Notes under the pieces: generated by a model | Seen by the model: only the letters and a program-made list of their open reading frames with translations | What the model was told of the DNA's origin: nothing | Databases searched by the model: none | Shown here: piece by piece, positions 27,425 to 34,972 of the stretch | Layout: each line of letters begins with the position of its first letter | Position numbering within the stretch: the first letter of the stretch is position 1 | NCBI GenBank assembly: GCA_033558025.1 | Contig: JAUCEF010000004.1 | Span: forward strand, 248,001-312,000 | Reading direction: 5' to 3' | Source: Phytophthora sp. 'mugwort' | Lineage: Eukaryota > Oomycota > Peronosporomycetes > Peronosporales > Peronosporaceae | DNA length: 64,000 bases | Program-made: the position numbers and the translations under genes

Positions 27425-27497
27425 TATCGGAGGAGGGGATCGAACCCTCGATCTTGAGCGTGTTAAGCTCACGTCCTAACCACTAGACGACACCGAC
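27425..27497 (-). tRNA. tRNA-Val(AAC), unit L24
   Basis: Type B flank, marker 3. Confidence 0.9.
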
Positions 27498-28145
27498 ACT
27501 CGAAACACGAACACATTTACCCGAATAATAAGACGCTTGCGCTACCGTTTACGGCACAACCAGACAGATATCTTCCCTATCAGCACTCATCGAATGCCCG
27601 CCTCGGTATCATACCCTCTCGCATCGCATCAACCCACTCCAATATCACAACAGTGAGATCAATCCGAGACTGACTTACGGCCCATGACATCCCCCACTGT
27701 ACGCGCATCTACTCCCGGCGGGGCTTACTAGTTCTCGGTGGCGCGTAGACCCCTCGAGACCGCAGCGTGGTAGATAAACATCAGCTACGAGGACCGTCTT
27801 GCCGCGCATCAATGTTGCCAGACTACGCCGTGTTTTGCCGGGAAAAGCTGTGGCGCGACTTTTTTTGTCCCTACTGCAGCCCGAATGCACTGTATTGATC
27901 CGCTGCAGCTACCCTTCCGTCGTAGCAAATAGCCCAGTGGGGAACAAGCGCAGCTTTGATCAGGTGACGTGAACAAACAGAATTCGTGGCGAAACCACAG
28001 ATATGTGGGTCAAACTACGCGTAGTGTACGCGGGGATGGCGAAGGCATCCGATGCAGGCTCCAACGGGCTCACAGCAGTGCATAGGCGTCGGAAGGCGGC
28101 GATAGCGGATAGTTGGCGGTGCAAAAGTGCAATGCAAAATGGACC

Positions 28146-28226
28146 CGACAGCTGTGAGATTTGAACTCACGCGGGTTACCCCAATAGATTTCTAGTCTAT
28201 CGCCTTAACCACTCGGCCAAGCTGTC
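28146..28226 (-). tRNA. tRNA-Ser(AGA), unit L25
   Basis: Long 5' flank; CCGACG variant downstream at 28090. Confidence 0.96.
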
Positions 28227-28591
28227 ATTAAAATACGAAACAAATTCACTTCTTCACCACATTCGCCATACATTTCAAGACATTCCTACTAGCATTCTAC
28301 ACAACATACGCCGCCATGGACCACACTAACGGTCGTCCGCACCGTAGTTTGCCAACCTAGCGACTCTACCACCGCCCCATACCTTCTCACCGAAGCGTTG
28401 CCTCCTACTCCCCTATGTGTGTCTTCAACCGAATCGGTGCCTTCTAGGTCAGGGGACAACTCGCTGCGCTGCTGGAACCACGCCACGGTTCGGCTACGTG
28501 TGGTGTCGGAAACAGAGGGCGGGTAGTGAGTCCAGTTGGCCCGGAGTTAGCTAAACAATTTCGCGTACAGCTTAGTGGCAACATAAGAAGA

Positions 28592-28664
28592 TATCGGAGG
28601 AGGGGATCGAACCCTCGATCTTGAGCGTGTTAAGCTCACGTCCTAACCACTAGACGACACCGAC
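28592..28664 (-). tRNA. tRNA-Val(AAC), unit L25
   Basis: Type D flank, marker 3. Confidence 0.9.
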
Positions 28665-29309
28665 ACTCGAAACACGAACACACTTACCCGAGTAAGACGC
28701 TTGCGCTACCGTTTACGGCACAACCAGACAGATATCTTCCCTATCAGCACTCATCGAATGCCCGCCTCGGTATCATACCCTCTCGCATCGCATCAACCCA
28801 CTCCAATATCACAACAGTGAGATCAATCCGAGACTGACTTACGGCCCATGACATCCCCCACTGTACGCGCATCTACTCCCGGCGGGGCTTACTAGTTCTC
28901 GGTGGCGCGTAGACCCCTCGAGACCGCAGCGTGGTAGATAAACATCAGCTACGAGGACCGTCTTGCCGCGCATCAATGTTGCCAGACTACGCCGTGTTTT
29001 GCCGGGAAAAGCTGTGGCGCGACTTTTTTTGTCCCTACTGCAGCCCGAATGCACTGTATTGATCCGCTGCAGCTACCCTTCCGTCGTAGCAAATAGCCCA
29101 GTGGGGAACAAGCGCAGCTTTGATCAGGTGACGTGAACAAACAGAATTCGTGGCGAAACCACAGATATGTGGGTCAAACTACGCGTAGTGTACGCGGGGA
29201 TGGCGAAGGCATCCGATGCAGGCTCCAACGGGCTCACAGCAGTGCATAGGCGTCGGAAGGCGGCGATAGCGGATAGTTGGCGGTGCAAAAGTGCAATGCA
29301 AAATGGACC

Positions 29310-29390
29310 CGACAGCTGTGAGATTTGAACTCACGCGGGTTACCCCAATAGATTTCTAGTCTATCGCCTTAACCACTCGGCCAAGCTGTC
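29310..29390 (-). tRNA. tRNA-Ser(AGA), unit L26
   Basis: Innermost complete Ser copy of the left arm; CCGACG variant downstream at 29254, as in L25. Confidence 0.96.
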
Positions 29391-29755
29391 ATTAAAATAC
29401 GAAACAAATTCACTTCTTCACCACATTCGCCATACATTTCAAGACATTCCTACTAGCATTCTACACAACATACGCCGCCATGGACCACACTAACGGTCGT
29501 CCGCACCGTAGTTTGCCAACCTAGCGACTCTACCACCGCCCCATACCTTCTCACCGAAGCGTTGCCTCCTACTCCCCTATGTGTGTCTTCAACCGAATCG
29601 GTGCCTTCTAGGTCAGGGGACAACTCGCTGCGCTGCTGGAACCACGCCACGGTTCGGCTACGTGTGGTGTCGGAAACAGAGGGCGGGTAGTGAGTCCAGT
29701 TGGCCCGGAGTTAGCTAAACAATTTCGCGTACAGCTTAGTGGCAACATAAGAAGA

Positions 29756-29828
29756 TATCGGAGGAGGGGATCGAACCCTCGATCTTGAGCGTGTTAAGCT
29801 CACGTCCTAACCACTAGACGACACCGAC
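29756..29828 (-). tRNA. tRNA-Val(AAC), unit L26
   Basis: Innermost left Val gene, about 650 bp from the single-copy centre. Type D flank, marker 3, so L26 looks like a repeat of L25. Confidence 0.9.
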
Positions 29829-30473
29829 ACTCGAAACACGAACACACTTACCCGAGTAAGACGCTTGCGCTACCGTTTACGGCACAACCAGACAGATATC
29901 TTCCCTATCAGCACTCATCGAATGCCCGCCTCGGTATCATACCCTCTCGCATCGCATCAACCCACTCCAATATCACAACAGTGAGATCAATCCGAGACTG
30001 ACTTACGGCCCATGACATCCCCCACTGTACGCGCATCTACTCCCGGCGGGGCTTACTAGTTCTCGGTGGCGCGTAGACCCCTCGAGACCGCAGCGTGGTA
30101 GATAAACATCAGCTACGAGGACCGTCTTGCCGCGCATCAATGTTGCCAGACTACGCCGTGTTTTGCCGGGAAAAGCTGTGGCGCGACTTTTTTTGTCCCT
30201 ACTGCAGCCCGAATGCACTGTATTGATCCGCTGCAGCTACCCTTCCGTCGTAGCAAATAGCCCAGTGGGGAACAAGCGCAGCTTTGATCAGGTGACGTGA
30301 ACAAACAGAATTCGTGGCGAAACCACAGATATGTGGGTCAAACTACGCGTAGTGTACGCGGGGATGGCGAAGGCATCCGATGCAGGCTCCAACGGGCTCA
30401 CAGCAGTGCATAGGCGTGGGAAGTCGGCGATAGCGGATAGTTGGTGGTGCAAAAGTGCAATGCAAAATGGACC

Positions 30474-30480
30474 CGACAGC
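30474..30480 (-). pseudogene. tRNA-Ser 3' remnant at the array break
   Basis: Only the discriminator complement and six acceptor bases (GACAGC on the plus strand) of a tRNA-Ser copy remain before the single-copy segment begins. Its downstream flank is intact apart from two changes not seen in other units, at 30424 (G to T) and 30445 (C to T). The breakpoint is therefore inside the gene. Confidence 0.9.
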
Positions 30481-30671
30481 ATACAACTTCCAAAACGTTT
30501 AGGATATAGAAATCGAAAGCTGACCATGCCTACAAAATCATGGACCATCATAAAGAAGGGCTTGTAGCGGGACGAATTTGTATCGTGTGTAGCATCCACC
30601 ATTAACGTTTCAGGGAAAGTTGCGAACCGAGATCGCATGTGCGATGTCTGTATCGTAATACACCGTGCCAC
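30481..30671 (-). pseudogene. Fragment of a MULE/ZSWIM-type transposase-derived gene
   Basis: Read on the minus strand from 30671, this frame contains the segment ETLMVDATHDTN followed by RYKPFFMMVHD. It closely resembles the start of the RNase H-like core of ZSWIM1/3-type, MULE-related proteins, where a VDATH..TN motif is followed by YKLFSFMV.D. The aspartate of VDATH would be the first catalytic acid of such a fold. Recognisable similarity covers about residues 4 to 48 (30528-30662). After that the frame drifts into unrelated residues and then runs into array DNA at 30480. An in-frame TAG lies two codons upstream, and the frame opens with GTG, so no real start exists. It is a relic of a few tens of codons, not a gene. 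The family assignment comes from remembered motif shape and was not searched. Confidence 0.5.
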
Positions 30672-30718
30672 GTTCTAGATTCGAGTCATAAGAATATCAA
30701 TATACCGGCACAAACATA
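30481..30718. other. Single-copy segment at the inversion centre
   Basis: This 238-bp stretch is the only non-array sequence in the window. It looks richer in A+T than the repeats. On its left the array breaks off inside tRNA-Ser; on its right it resumes in the Ser-to-Val spacer, so the two junctions are at different points of the unit. Positions 30528-30671, read on the minus strand, encode a recognisable domain fragment (see the pseudogene entry). I recognise nothing in 30672-30718, which has stops in the frame of that fragment. No terminal inverted repeats or target-site duplications were evident at the junctions. Confidence 0.9.
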
Positions 30719-30958
30719 CGAGAACTAGTAAGCCCCGCCGGGAGTAGATGCGCGTACAGTGGGGGCTGTCATGGGCCGTAAGTCAGTCTCGGATTGATCT
30801 CACTGTTGTGATATTGGAGTGGGTTGATGCGATGCGAGAGGGTATGATACCGAGGCGGGCATTCGATGAGTGCTGATAGGGAAGATATCTGTCTGGTTGT
30901 GCCGTAAACGGTAGCGCAAGCGTCTTATTATTCGGGTAAATGTGTTCGTGTTTCGAGT

Positions 30959-31031
30959 GTCGGTGTCGTCTAGTGGTTAGGACGTGAGCTTAACACGCTC
31001 AAGATCGAGGGTTCGATCCCCTCCTCCGATA
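30959..31031 (+). tRNA. tRNA-Val(AAC), unit R1 (reference copy)
   Basis: A 73-nt intronless gene. The D stem GTCT/GGAC, anticodon stem TGAGC/GCTCA and T stem GAGGG/CCCTC all pair. The loop TTAACAC gives anticodon AAC, which after A34-to-inosine editing should read GUU, GUC and GUA. The discriminator is A73 and no CCA is encoded. The acceptor stem GTCGGTG/CTCCGAT is imperfect: G1-U72 is a wobble pair and U6-U67 is a mismatch. All copies I read share both. No T4 tract follows for 358 bases. Upstream flank type B, marker 1. It is the first gene right of the inversion centre. Confidence 0.92.
30966..31020 (+). promoter_or_regulatory. Internal Pol III promoter of tRNA-Val (A and B boxes)
   Basis: The A box is TCGTCTAGTGG at 30966-30976. 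The B box is GGTTCGATCCC at 31010-31020, a perfect match to the eukaryotic consensus GGTTCGANNCC. The spacing is that of an intronless tRNA gene. The same boxes are present in each Val copy. Confidence 0.85.
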
Positions 31032-31396
31032 TCTTCTTATGTTGCCACTAAGCTGTACGCGAAATTGTTTAGCTAACTCCGGGCCAACTGGACTCACTAC
31101 CCGCCCTCTGTTTCCGACACCACACGTAGCCGAACCGTGGCGTGGTTCCAGCAGCGCAGCGAGTTGTCCCCTGACCTAGAAGGCACCGATTCGGTTGAAG
31201 ACACACATAGGGGAGTAGGAGGCAACGCTTCGGTGAGAAGGTATGGGGCGGTGGTAGAGTCGCTAGGTTGGCAAACTACGGTGCGGACGACCGTTAGTGT
31301 GGTCCATGGCGGCGTATGTTGTGTAGAATGCTAGTAGGAATGTCTTGAAATGTATGGCGAATGTGGTGAAGAAGTGAATTTGTTTCGTATTTTAAT
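31032..31396 (+). other. Val-to-Ser spacer (365 bp, representative)
   Basis: No gene is supported here. The tRNA strand contains no run of four T's until TTTT at 31390-31393, three bases before tRNA-Ser. The first bases after tRNA-Val are TCTTCTT, a possible weak Pol III stop. A 65-codon GTG-initiated frame runs through the region in most units, but a 2-bp deletion breaks it in R5, R11, R22 and R23. The same spacer lies between the two genes of every unit. Confidence 0.8.
31390..31393 (+). terminator. First T4 tract downstream of tRNA-Val, abutting tRNA-Ser
   Basis: This TTTT is 359 bases after the end of tRNA-Val and 3 bases before tRNA-Ser. It could stop Pol III transcripts reading through from Val, and as part of TATTTTAAT it could also act as an upstream AT-rich element for Ser. 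Both roles are inferred. Confidence 0.4.
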
Positions 31397-31477
31397 GACA
31401 GCTTGGCCGAGTGGTTAAGGCGATAGACTAGAAATCTATTGGGGTAACCCGCGTGAGTTCAAATCTCACAGCTGTCG
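31397..31477 (+). tRNA. tRNA-Ser(AGA), unit R1 (reference copy)
   Basis: An 81-nt gene counting the discriminator. The seven acceptor pairs GACAGCT/AGCTGTC are all standard. The D arm, the anticodon stem ATAGA/TCTAT with loop CTAGAAA (anticodon AGA), a long variable arm (GGG-TAA-CCC) and the T stem GTGAG/CTCAC all fold cleanly. G73 and the long variable arm are the identity features of eukaryotic seryl-tRNA. With inosine at position 34 it should read UCU, UCC and UCA. There is no intron and no encoded CCA. Two T4 tracts follow closely. It lies 365 bp after tRNA-Val. Confidence 0.97.
31404..31466 (+). promoter_or_regulatory. Internal Pol III promoter of tRNA-Ser (A and B boxes)
   Basis: The A box TGGCCGAGTGG at 31404-31414 fits the consensus fully. 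The B box AGTTCAAATCT at 31456-31466 keeps the TTC-A core but is weaker than that of tRNA-Val. An AT-rich TATTTTAAT lies immediately upstream of the gene. Confidence 0.8.
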
Positions 31478-31483
31478 GGTCCA

Positions 31484-31500
31484 TTTTGCATTGCACTTTT
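31484..31500 (+). terminator. Double T4 Pol III terminator of tRNA-Ser (representative)
   Basis: TTTT at 31484-31487 and again at 31497-31500, starting 7 and 20 bases after the discriminator. The arrangement recurs after the tRNA-Ser genes in both arms; in L1 it appears as AAAA at 174-177 and 161-164. A backup tract close behind the first is typical of eukaryotic tRNA genes. Confidence 0.85.
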
Positions 31501-31597
31501 GCACCGCCAACTATCCGCTATCGCCGCCTTCCCACGCCTATGCACTGCTGTGAGCCCGTTGGAGCCTGCATCGGATGCCTTCGCCATCCCCGCGTAC

Positions 31598-31609
31598 ACT
31601 ACGCGTAGT
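31598..31609. repeat. 12-bp perfect palindrome in each unit
   Basis: ACTACGCGTAGT reads the same on both strands. It lies about 120 bp after tRNA-Ser in each unit examined (52-63 in the first left unit). A 5-bp stem with a 4-base loop (CCACATATCTGTGG) lies just beyond it. Possible protein site or cruciform; no function is known to me. Confidence 0.6.
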
Positions 31610-32122
31610 TTGACCCACATATCTGTGGTTTCGCCACGAATTCTGTTTGTTCACGTCACCTGATCAAAGCTGCGCTTGTTCCCCACTGGGCTATTTGCTA
31701 CGACGGAAGGGTAGCTGCAGCGGATCAATACAGTGCATTCGGGCTGCAGTAGGGACAAAAAAAGTCGCGCCACAGCTTTTCCCGGCAAAACACGGCGTAG
31801 TCTGGCAACATTGATGCGCGGCAAGACGGTCCTCGTAGCTGATGTTTATCTACCACGCTGCGGTCTCGAGGGGTCTACGCGCCACCGAGAACTAGTAAGC
31901 CCCGCCGGGAGTAGATGCGCGTACAGTGGGGGCTGTCATGGGCCGTAAGTCAGTCTCGGATTGATCTCACTGTTGTGATATTGGAGTGGGTTGATGCGAT
32001 GCGAGAGGGTATGATACCGAGGCGGGCATTCGATGAGTGCTGATAGGGAAGATATCTGTCTGGTTGTGCCGTAAACGGTAGCGCAAGCGTCTTATTCGGG
32101 TAAATGTGTTCGTGTTTCGAGT

Positions 32123-32195
32123 GTCGGTGTCGTCTAGTGGTTAGGACGTGAGCTTAACACGCTCAAGATCGAGGGTTCGATCCCCTCCTCCGATA
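32123..32195 (+). tRNA. tRNA-Val(AAC), unit R2
   Basis: Type E flank, marker 1. Confidence 0.9.
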
Positions 32196-32560
32196 TCTTC
32201 TTATGTTGCCACTAAGCTGTACGCGAAATTGTTTAGCTAACTCCGGGCCAACTGGACTCACTACCCGCCCTCTGTTTCCGACACCACACGTAGCCGAACC
32301 GTGGCGTGGTTCCAGCAGCGCAGCGAGTTGTCCCCTGACCTAGAAGGCACCGATTCGGTTGAAGACACACATAGGGGAGTAGGAGGCAACGCTTCGGTGA
32401 GAAGGTATGGGGCGGTGGTAGAGTCGCTAGGTTGGCAAACTACGGTGCGGACGACCGTTAGTGTGGTCCATGGCGGCGTATGTTGTGTAGAATGCTAGTA
32501 GGAATGTCTTGAAATGTATGGCGAATGTGGTGAAGAAGTGAATTTGTTTCGTATTTTAAT

Positions 32561-32641
32561 GACAGCTTGGCCGAGTGGTTAAGGCGATAGACTAGAAATC
32601 TATTGGGGTAACCCGCGTGAGTTCAAATCTCACAGCTGTCG
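32561..32641 (+). tRNA. tRNA-Ser(AGA), unit R2
   Basis: The following spacer has a unit-specific C-to-T at 33014. Confidence 0.96.
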
Positions 32642-33289
32642 GGTCCATTTTGCATTGCACTTTTGCACCGCCAACTATCCGCTATCGCCGCCTTCCCACG
32701 CCTATGCACTGCTGTGAGCCCGTTGGAGCCTGCATCGGATGCCTTCGCCATCCCCGCGTACACTACGCGTAGTTTGACCCACATATCTGTGGTTTCGCCA
32801 CGAATTCTGTTTGTTCACGTCACCTGATCAAAGCTGCGCTTGTTCCCCACTGGGCTATTTGCTACGACGGAAGGGTAGCTGCAGCGGATCAATACAGTGC
32901 ATTCGGGCTGCAGTAGGGACAAAAAAAGTCGCGCCACAGCTTTTCCCGGCAAAACACGGCGTAGTCTGGCAACATTGATGCGCGGCAAGACGGTCCTCGT
33001 AGCTGATGTTTATTTACCACGCTGCGGTCTCGAGGGGTCTACGCGCCACCGAGAACTAGTAAGCCCCGCCGGGAGTAGATGCGCGTACAGTGGGGGCTGT
33101 CATGGGCCGTAAGTCAGTCTCGGATTGATCTCACTGTTGTGATATTGGAGTGGGTTGATGCGATGCGAGAGGGTATGATACCGAGGCGGGCATTCGATGA
33201 GTGCTGATAGGGAAGATATCTGTCTGGTTGTGCCGTAAACGGTAGCGCAAGCGTCTTATTATTCGGGTAAATGTGTTCGTGTTTCGAGT

Positions 33290-33362
33290 GTCGGTGTCGT
33301 CTAGTGGTTAGGACGTGAGCTTAACACGCTCAAGATCGAGGGTTCGATCCCCTCCTCCGATA
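33290..33362 (+). tRNA. tRNA-Val(AAC), unit R3
   Basis: Type B flank, marker 1. Confidence 0.9.
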
Positions 33363-33727
33363 TCTTCTTATGTTGCCACTAAGCTGTACGCGAAATTGTT
33401 TAGCTAACTCCGGGCCAACTGGACTCACTACCCGCCCTCTGTTTCCGACACCACACGTAGCCGAACCGTGGCGTGGTTCCAGCAGCGCAGCGAGTTGTCC
33501 CCTGACCTAGAAGGCACCGATTCGGTTGAAGACACACATAGGGGAGTAGGAGGCAACGCTTCGGTGAGAAGGTATGGGGCGGTGGTAGAGTCGCTAGGTT
33601 GGCAAACTACGGTGCGGACGACCGTTAGTGTGGTCCATGGCGGCGTATGTTGTGTAGAATGCTAGTAGGAATGTCTTGAAATGTATGGCGAATGTGGTGA
33701 AGAAGTGAATTTGTTTCGTATTTTAAT

Positions 33728-33808
33728 GACAGCTTGGCCGAGTGGTTAAGGCGATAGACTAGAAATCTATTGGGGTAACCCGCGTGAGTTCAAATCTCAC
33801 AGCTGTCG
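33728..33808 (+). tRNA. tRNA-Ser(AGA), unit R3
   Basis: CCGACG variant just downstream (about 33,863), shared with L19, L25, L26, R8 and R9. Confidence 0.96.
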
Positions 33809-34453
33809 GGTCCATTTTGCATTGCACTTTTGCACCGCCAACTATCCGCTATCGCCGCCTTCCGACGCCTATGCACTGCTGTGAGCCCGTTGGAGCCTGC
33901 ATCGGATGCCTTCGCCATCCCCGCGTACACTACGCGTAGTTTGACCCACATATCTGTGGTTTCGCCACGAATTCTGTTTGTTCACGTCACCTGATCAAAG
34001 CTGCGCTTGTTCCCCACTGGGCTATTTGCTACGACGGAAGGGTAGCTGCAGCGGATCAATACAGTGCATTCGGGCTGCAGTAGGGACAAAAAAAGTCGCG
34101 CCACAGCTTTTCCCGGCAAAACACGGCGTAGTCTGGCAACATTGATGCGCGGCAAGACGGTCCTCGTAGCTGATGTTTATCTACCACGCTGCGGTCTCGA
34201 GGGGTCTACGCGCCACCGAGAACTAGTAAGCCCCGCCGGGAGTAGATGCGCGTACAGTGGGGGATGTCGTGGGCCGTAAGTCAGTCTCGGATTGATCTCA
34301 CTGTTGTGATATTGGAGTGGGTTGATGCGATGCGAGAGGGTATGATACCGAGGCGGGCATTCGATGAGTGCTGATAGGGAAGATATCTGTCTGGTTGTGC
34401 CGTAAACGGTAGCGCAAGCGTCTTATTCGGGTAAGTGTGTTCGTGTTTCGAGT

Positions 34454-34526
34454 GTCGGTGTCGTCTAGTGGTTAGGACGTGAGCTTAACACGCTCAAGAT
34501 CGAGGGTTCGATCCCCTCCTCCGATA
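34454..34526 (+). tRNA. tRNA-Val(AAC), unit R4
   Basis: Type A flank, marker 2, the commonest combination in the right arm. Confidence 0.9.
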
Positions 34527-34891
34527 TCTTCTTATGTTGCCACTAAGCTGTACGCGAAATTGTTTAGCTAACTCCGGGCCAACTGGACTCACTACCCGCC
34601 CTCTGTTTCCGACACCACACGTAGCCGAACCGTGGCGTGGTTCCAGCAGCGCAGCGAGTTGTCCCCTGACCTAGAAGGCACCGATTCGGTTGAAGACACA
34701 CATAGGGGAGTAGGAGGCAACGCTTCGGTGAGAAGGTATGGGGCGGTGGTAGAGTCGCTAGGTTGGCAAACTACGGTGCGGACGACCGTTAGTGTGGTCC
34801 ATGGCGGCGTATGTTGTGTAGAATGCTAGTAGGAATGTCTTGAAATGTATGGCGAATGTGGTGAAGAAGTGAATTTGTTTCGTATTTTAAT

Positions 34892-34972
34892 GACAGCTTG
34901 GCCGAGTGGTTAAGGCGATAGACTAGAAATCTATTGGGGTAACCCGCGTGAGTTCAAATCTCACAGCTGTCG
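34892..34972 (+). tRNA. tRNA-Ser(AGA), unit R4
   Basis: No unit-specific change noticed. Confidence 0.96.

Larger units (their letters stand above)
21865..28853 (-). repeat. Higher-order repeat, copy 2 (units L20-L25)
   Basis: Second copy of the six-unit block, directly adjacent to the first. The match at an offset of 6,989 bp appears to continue to about 29,253, where L26 carries CCGACG and L20 does not; the L26 flank is also type D where L20 is type C. Tandem duplication by unequal exchange of about six units explains it. Confidence 0.8.
1..30480 (-). repeat. Left arm of tRNA(Val-Ser) tandem array, units L1-L26
   Basis: Twenty-six near-identical head-to-tail units, each with one tRNA-Val(AAC) and one tRNA-Ser(AGA) on the minus strand. 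Unit length read between equivalent points is 1,163 to 1,167 bp. The differences come from three small indels: a 1-bp GTGGTG/GTGTG difference upstream of Ser, a 3-bp TTA duplication upstream of Val, and one extra G further upstream. The window starts inside the Ser-to-Val spacer, so the arm continues to the left. The inner end stops at 30480, six bases into the tRNA-Ser acceptor stem. Variants seen only in this arm are flank types C and D, marker 3, and the short GTGTG form. Confidence 0.98.
31478..32122 (+). other. Ser-to-Val spacer (645 bp, representative)
   Basis: The spacer begins with two T4 tracts that suit termination of tRNA-Ser. It then holds a 12-bp palindrome at 31598-31609, an A7 tract at 31757-31763 (T7 on the other strand), and most of the variable marker sites. 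I searched by eye on both strands for a further tRNA, 5S rRNA, U6 or spliced-leader RNA and found none. A 71-codon GTG-initiated frame is open in most copies but shifts where the A-tract is 8 long and where R28 has its replacement. Confidence 0.75.

Noticed and set aside
30331..30567. 78-codon plus-strand frame across the left junction
   Set aside because: It begins in array spacer and ends in the single-copy segment, so it joins unrelated sequences. The minus-strand reading of the same segment has the recognisable domain.
30475..30725. Fold-back assembly or sequencing artefact creating the inversion
   Set aside because: A fold-back would give mirror-image arms with the same breakpoint and no filler. 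Here the breakpoints differ, 238 bp of unique DNA lies between, and neighbouring units on the two sides carry different variants (L26 type D marker 3, R1 type B marker 1). A mis-join of two contigs is not excluded by sequence alone.
31137..31334. 65-codon open frame between tRNA-Val and tRNA-Ser
   Set aside because: It also starts at GTG and has no known domain. A 2-bp deletion shifts it in R5, R11, R22 and R23, which produces the longer 97-codon versions. Opposite-strand frames of 65-74 codons arise from the same spacer by chance.
31733..31948. 71-codon open frame in nearly every unit
   Set aside because: It starts at GTG and resembles no family. It repeats only because the units are nearly identical. 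Its frame is altered by the A8 tract (R21 and R25 regions) and by the 4-bp gain after R28, with no sign of protein-level constraint.
31478..32122. A hidden 5S rRNA, U6, spliced-leader RNA or third tRNA in the long spacer
   Set aside because: I looked for B-box-like GTTC.A motifs with stems and for conserved cores of these RNAs on both strands and found none. A covariance-model search would settle it.
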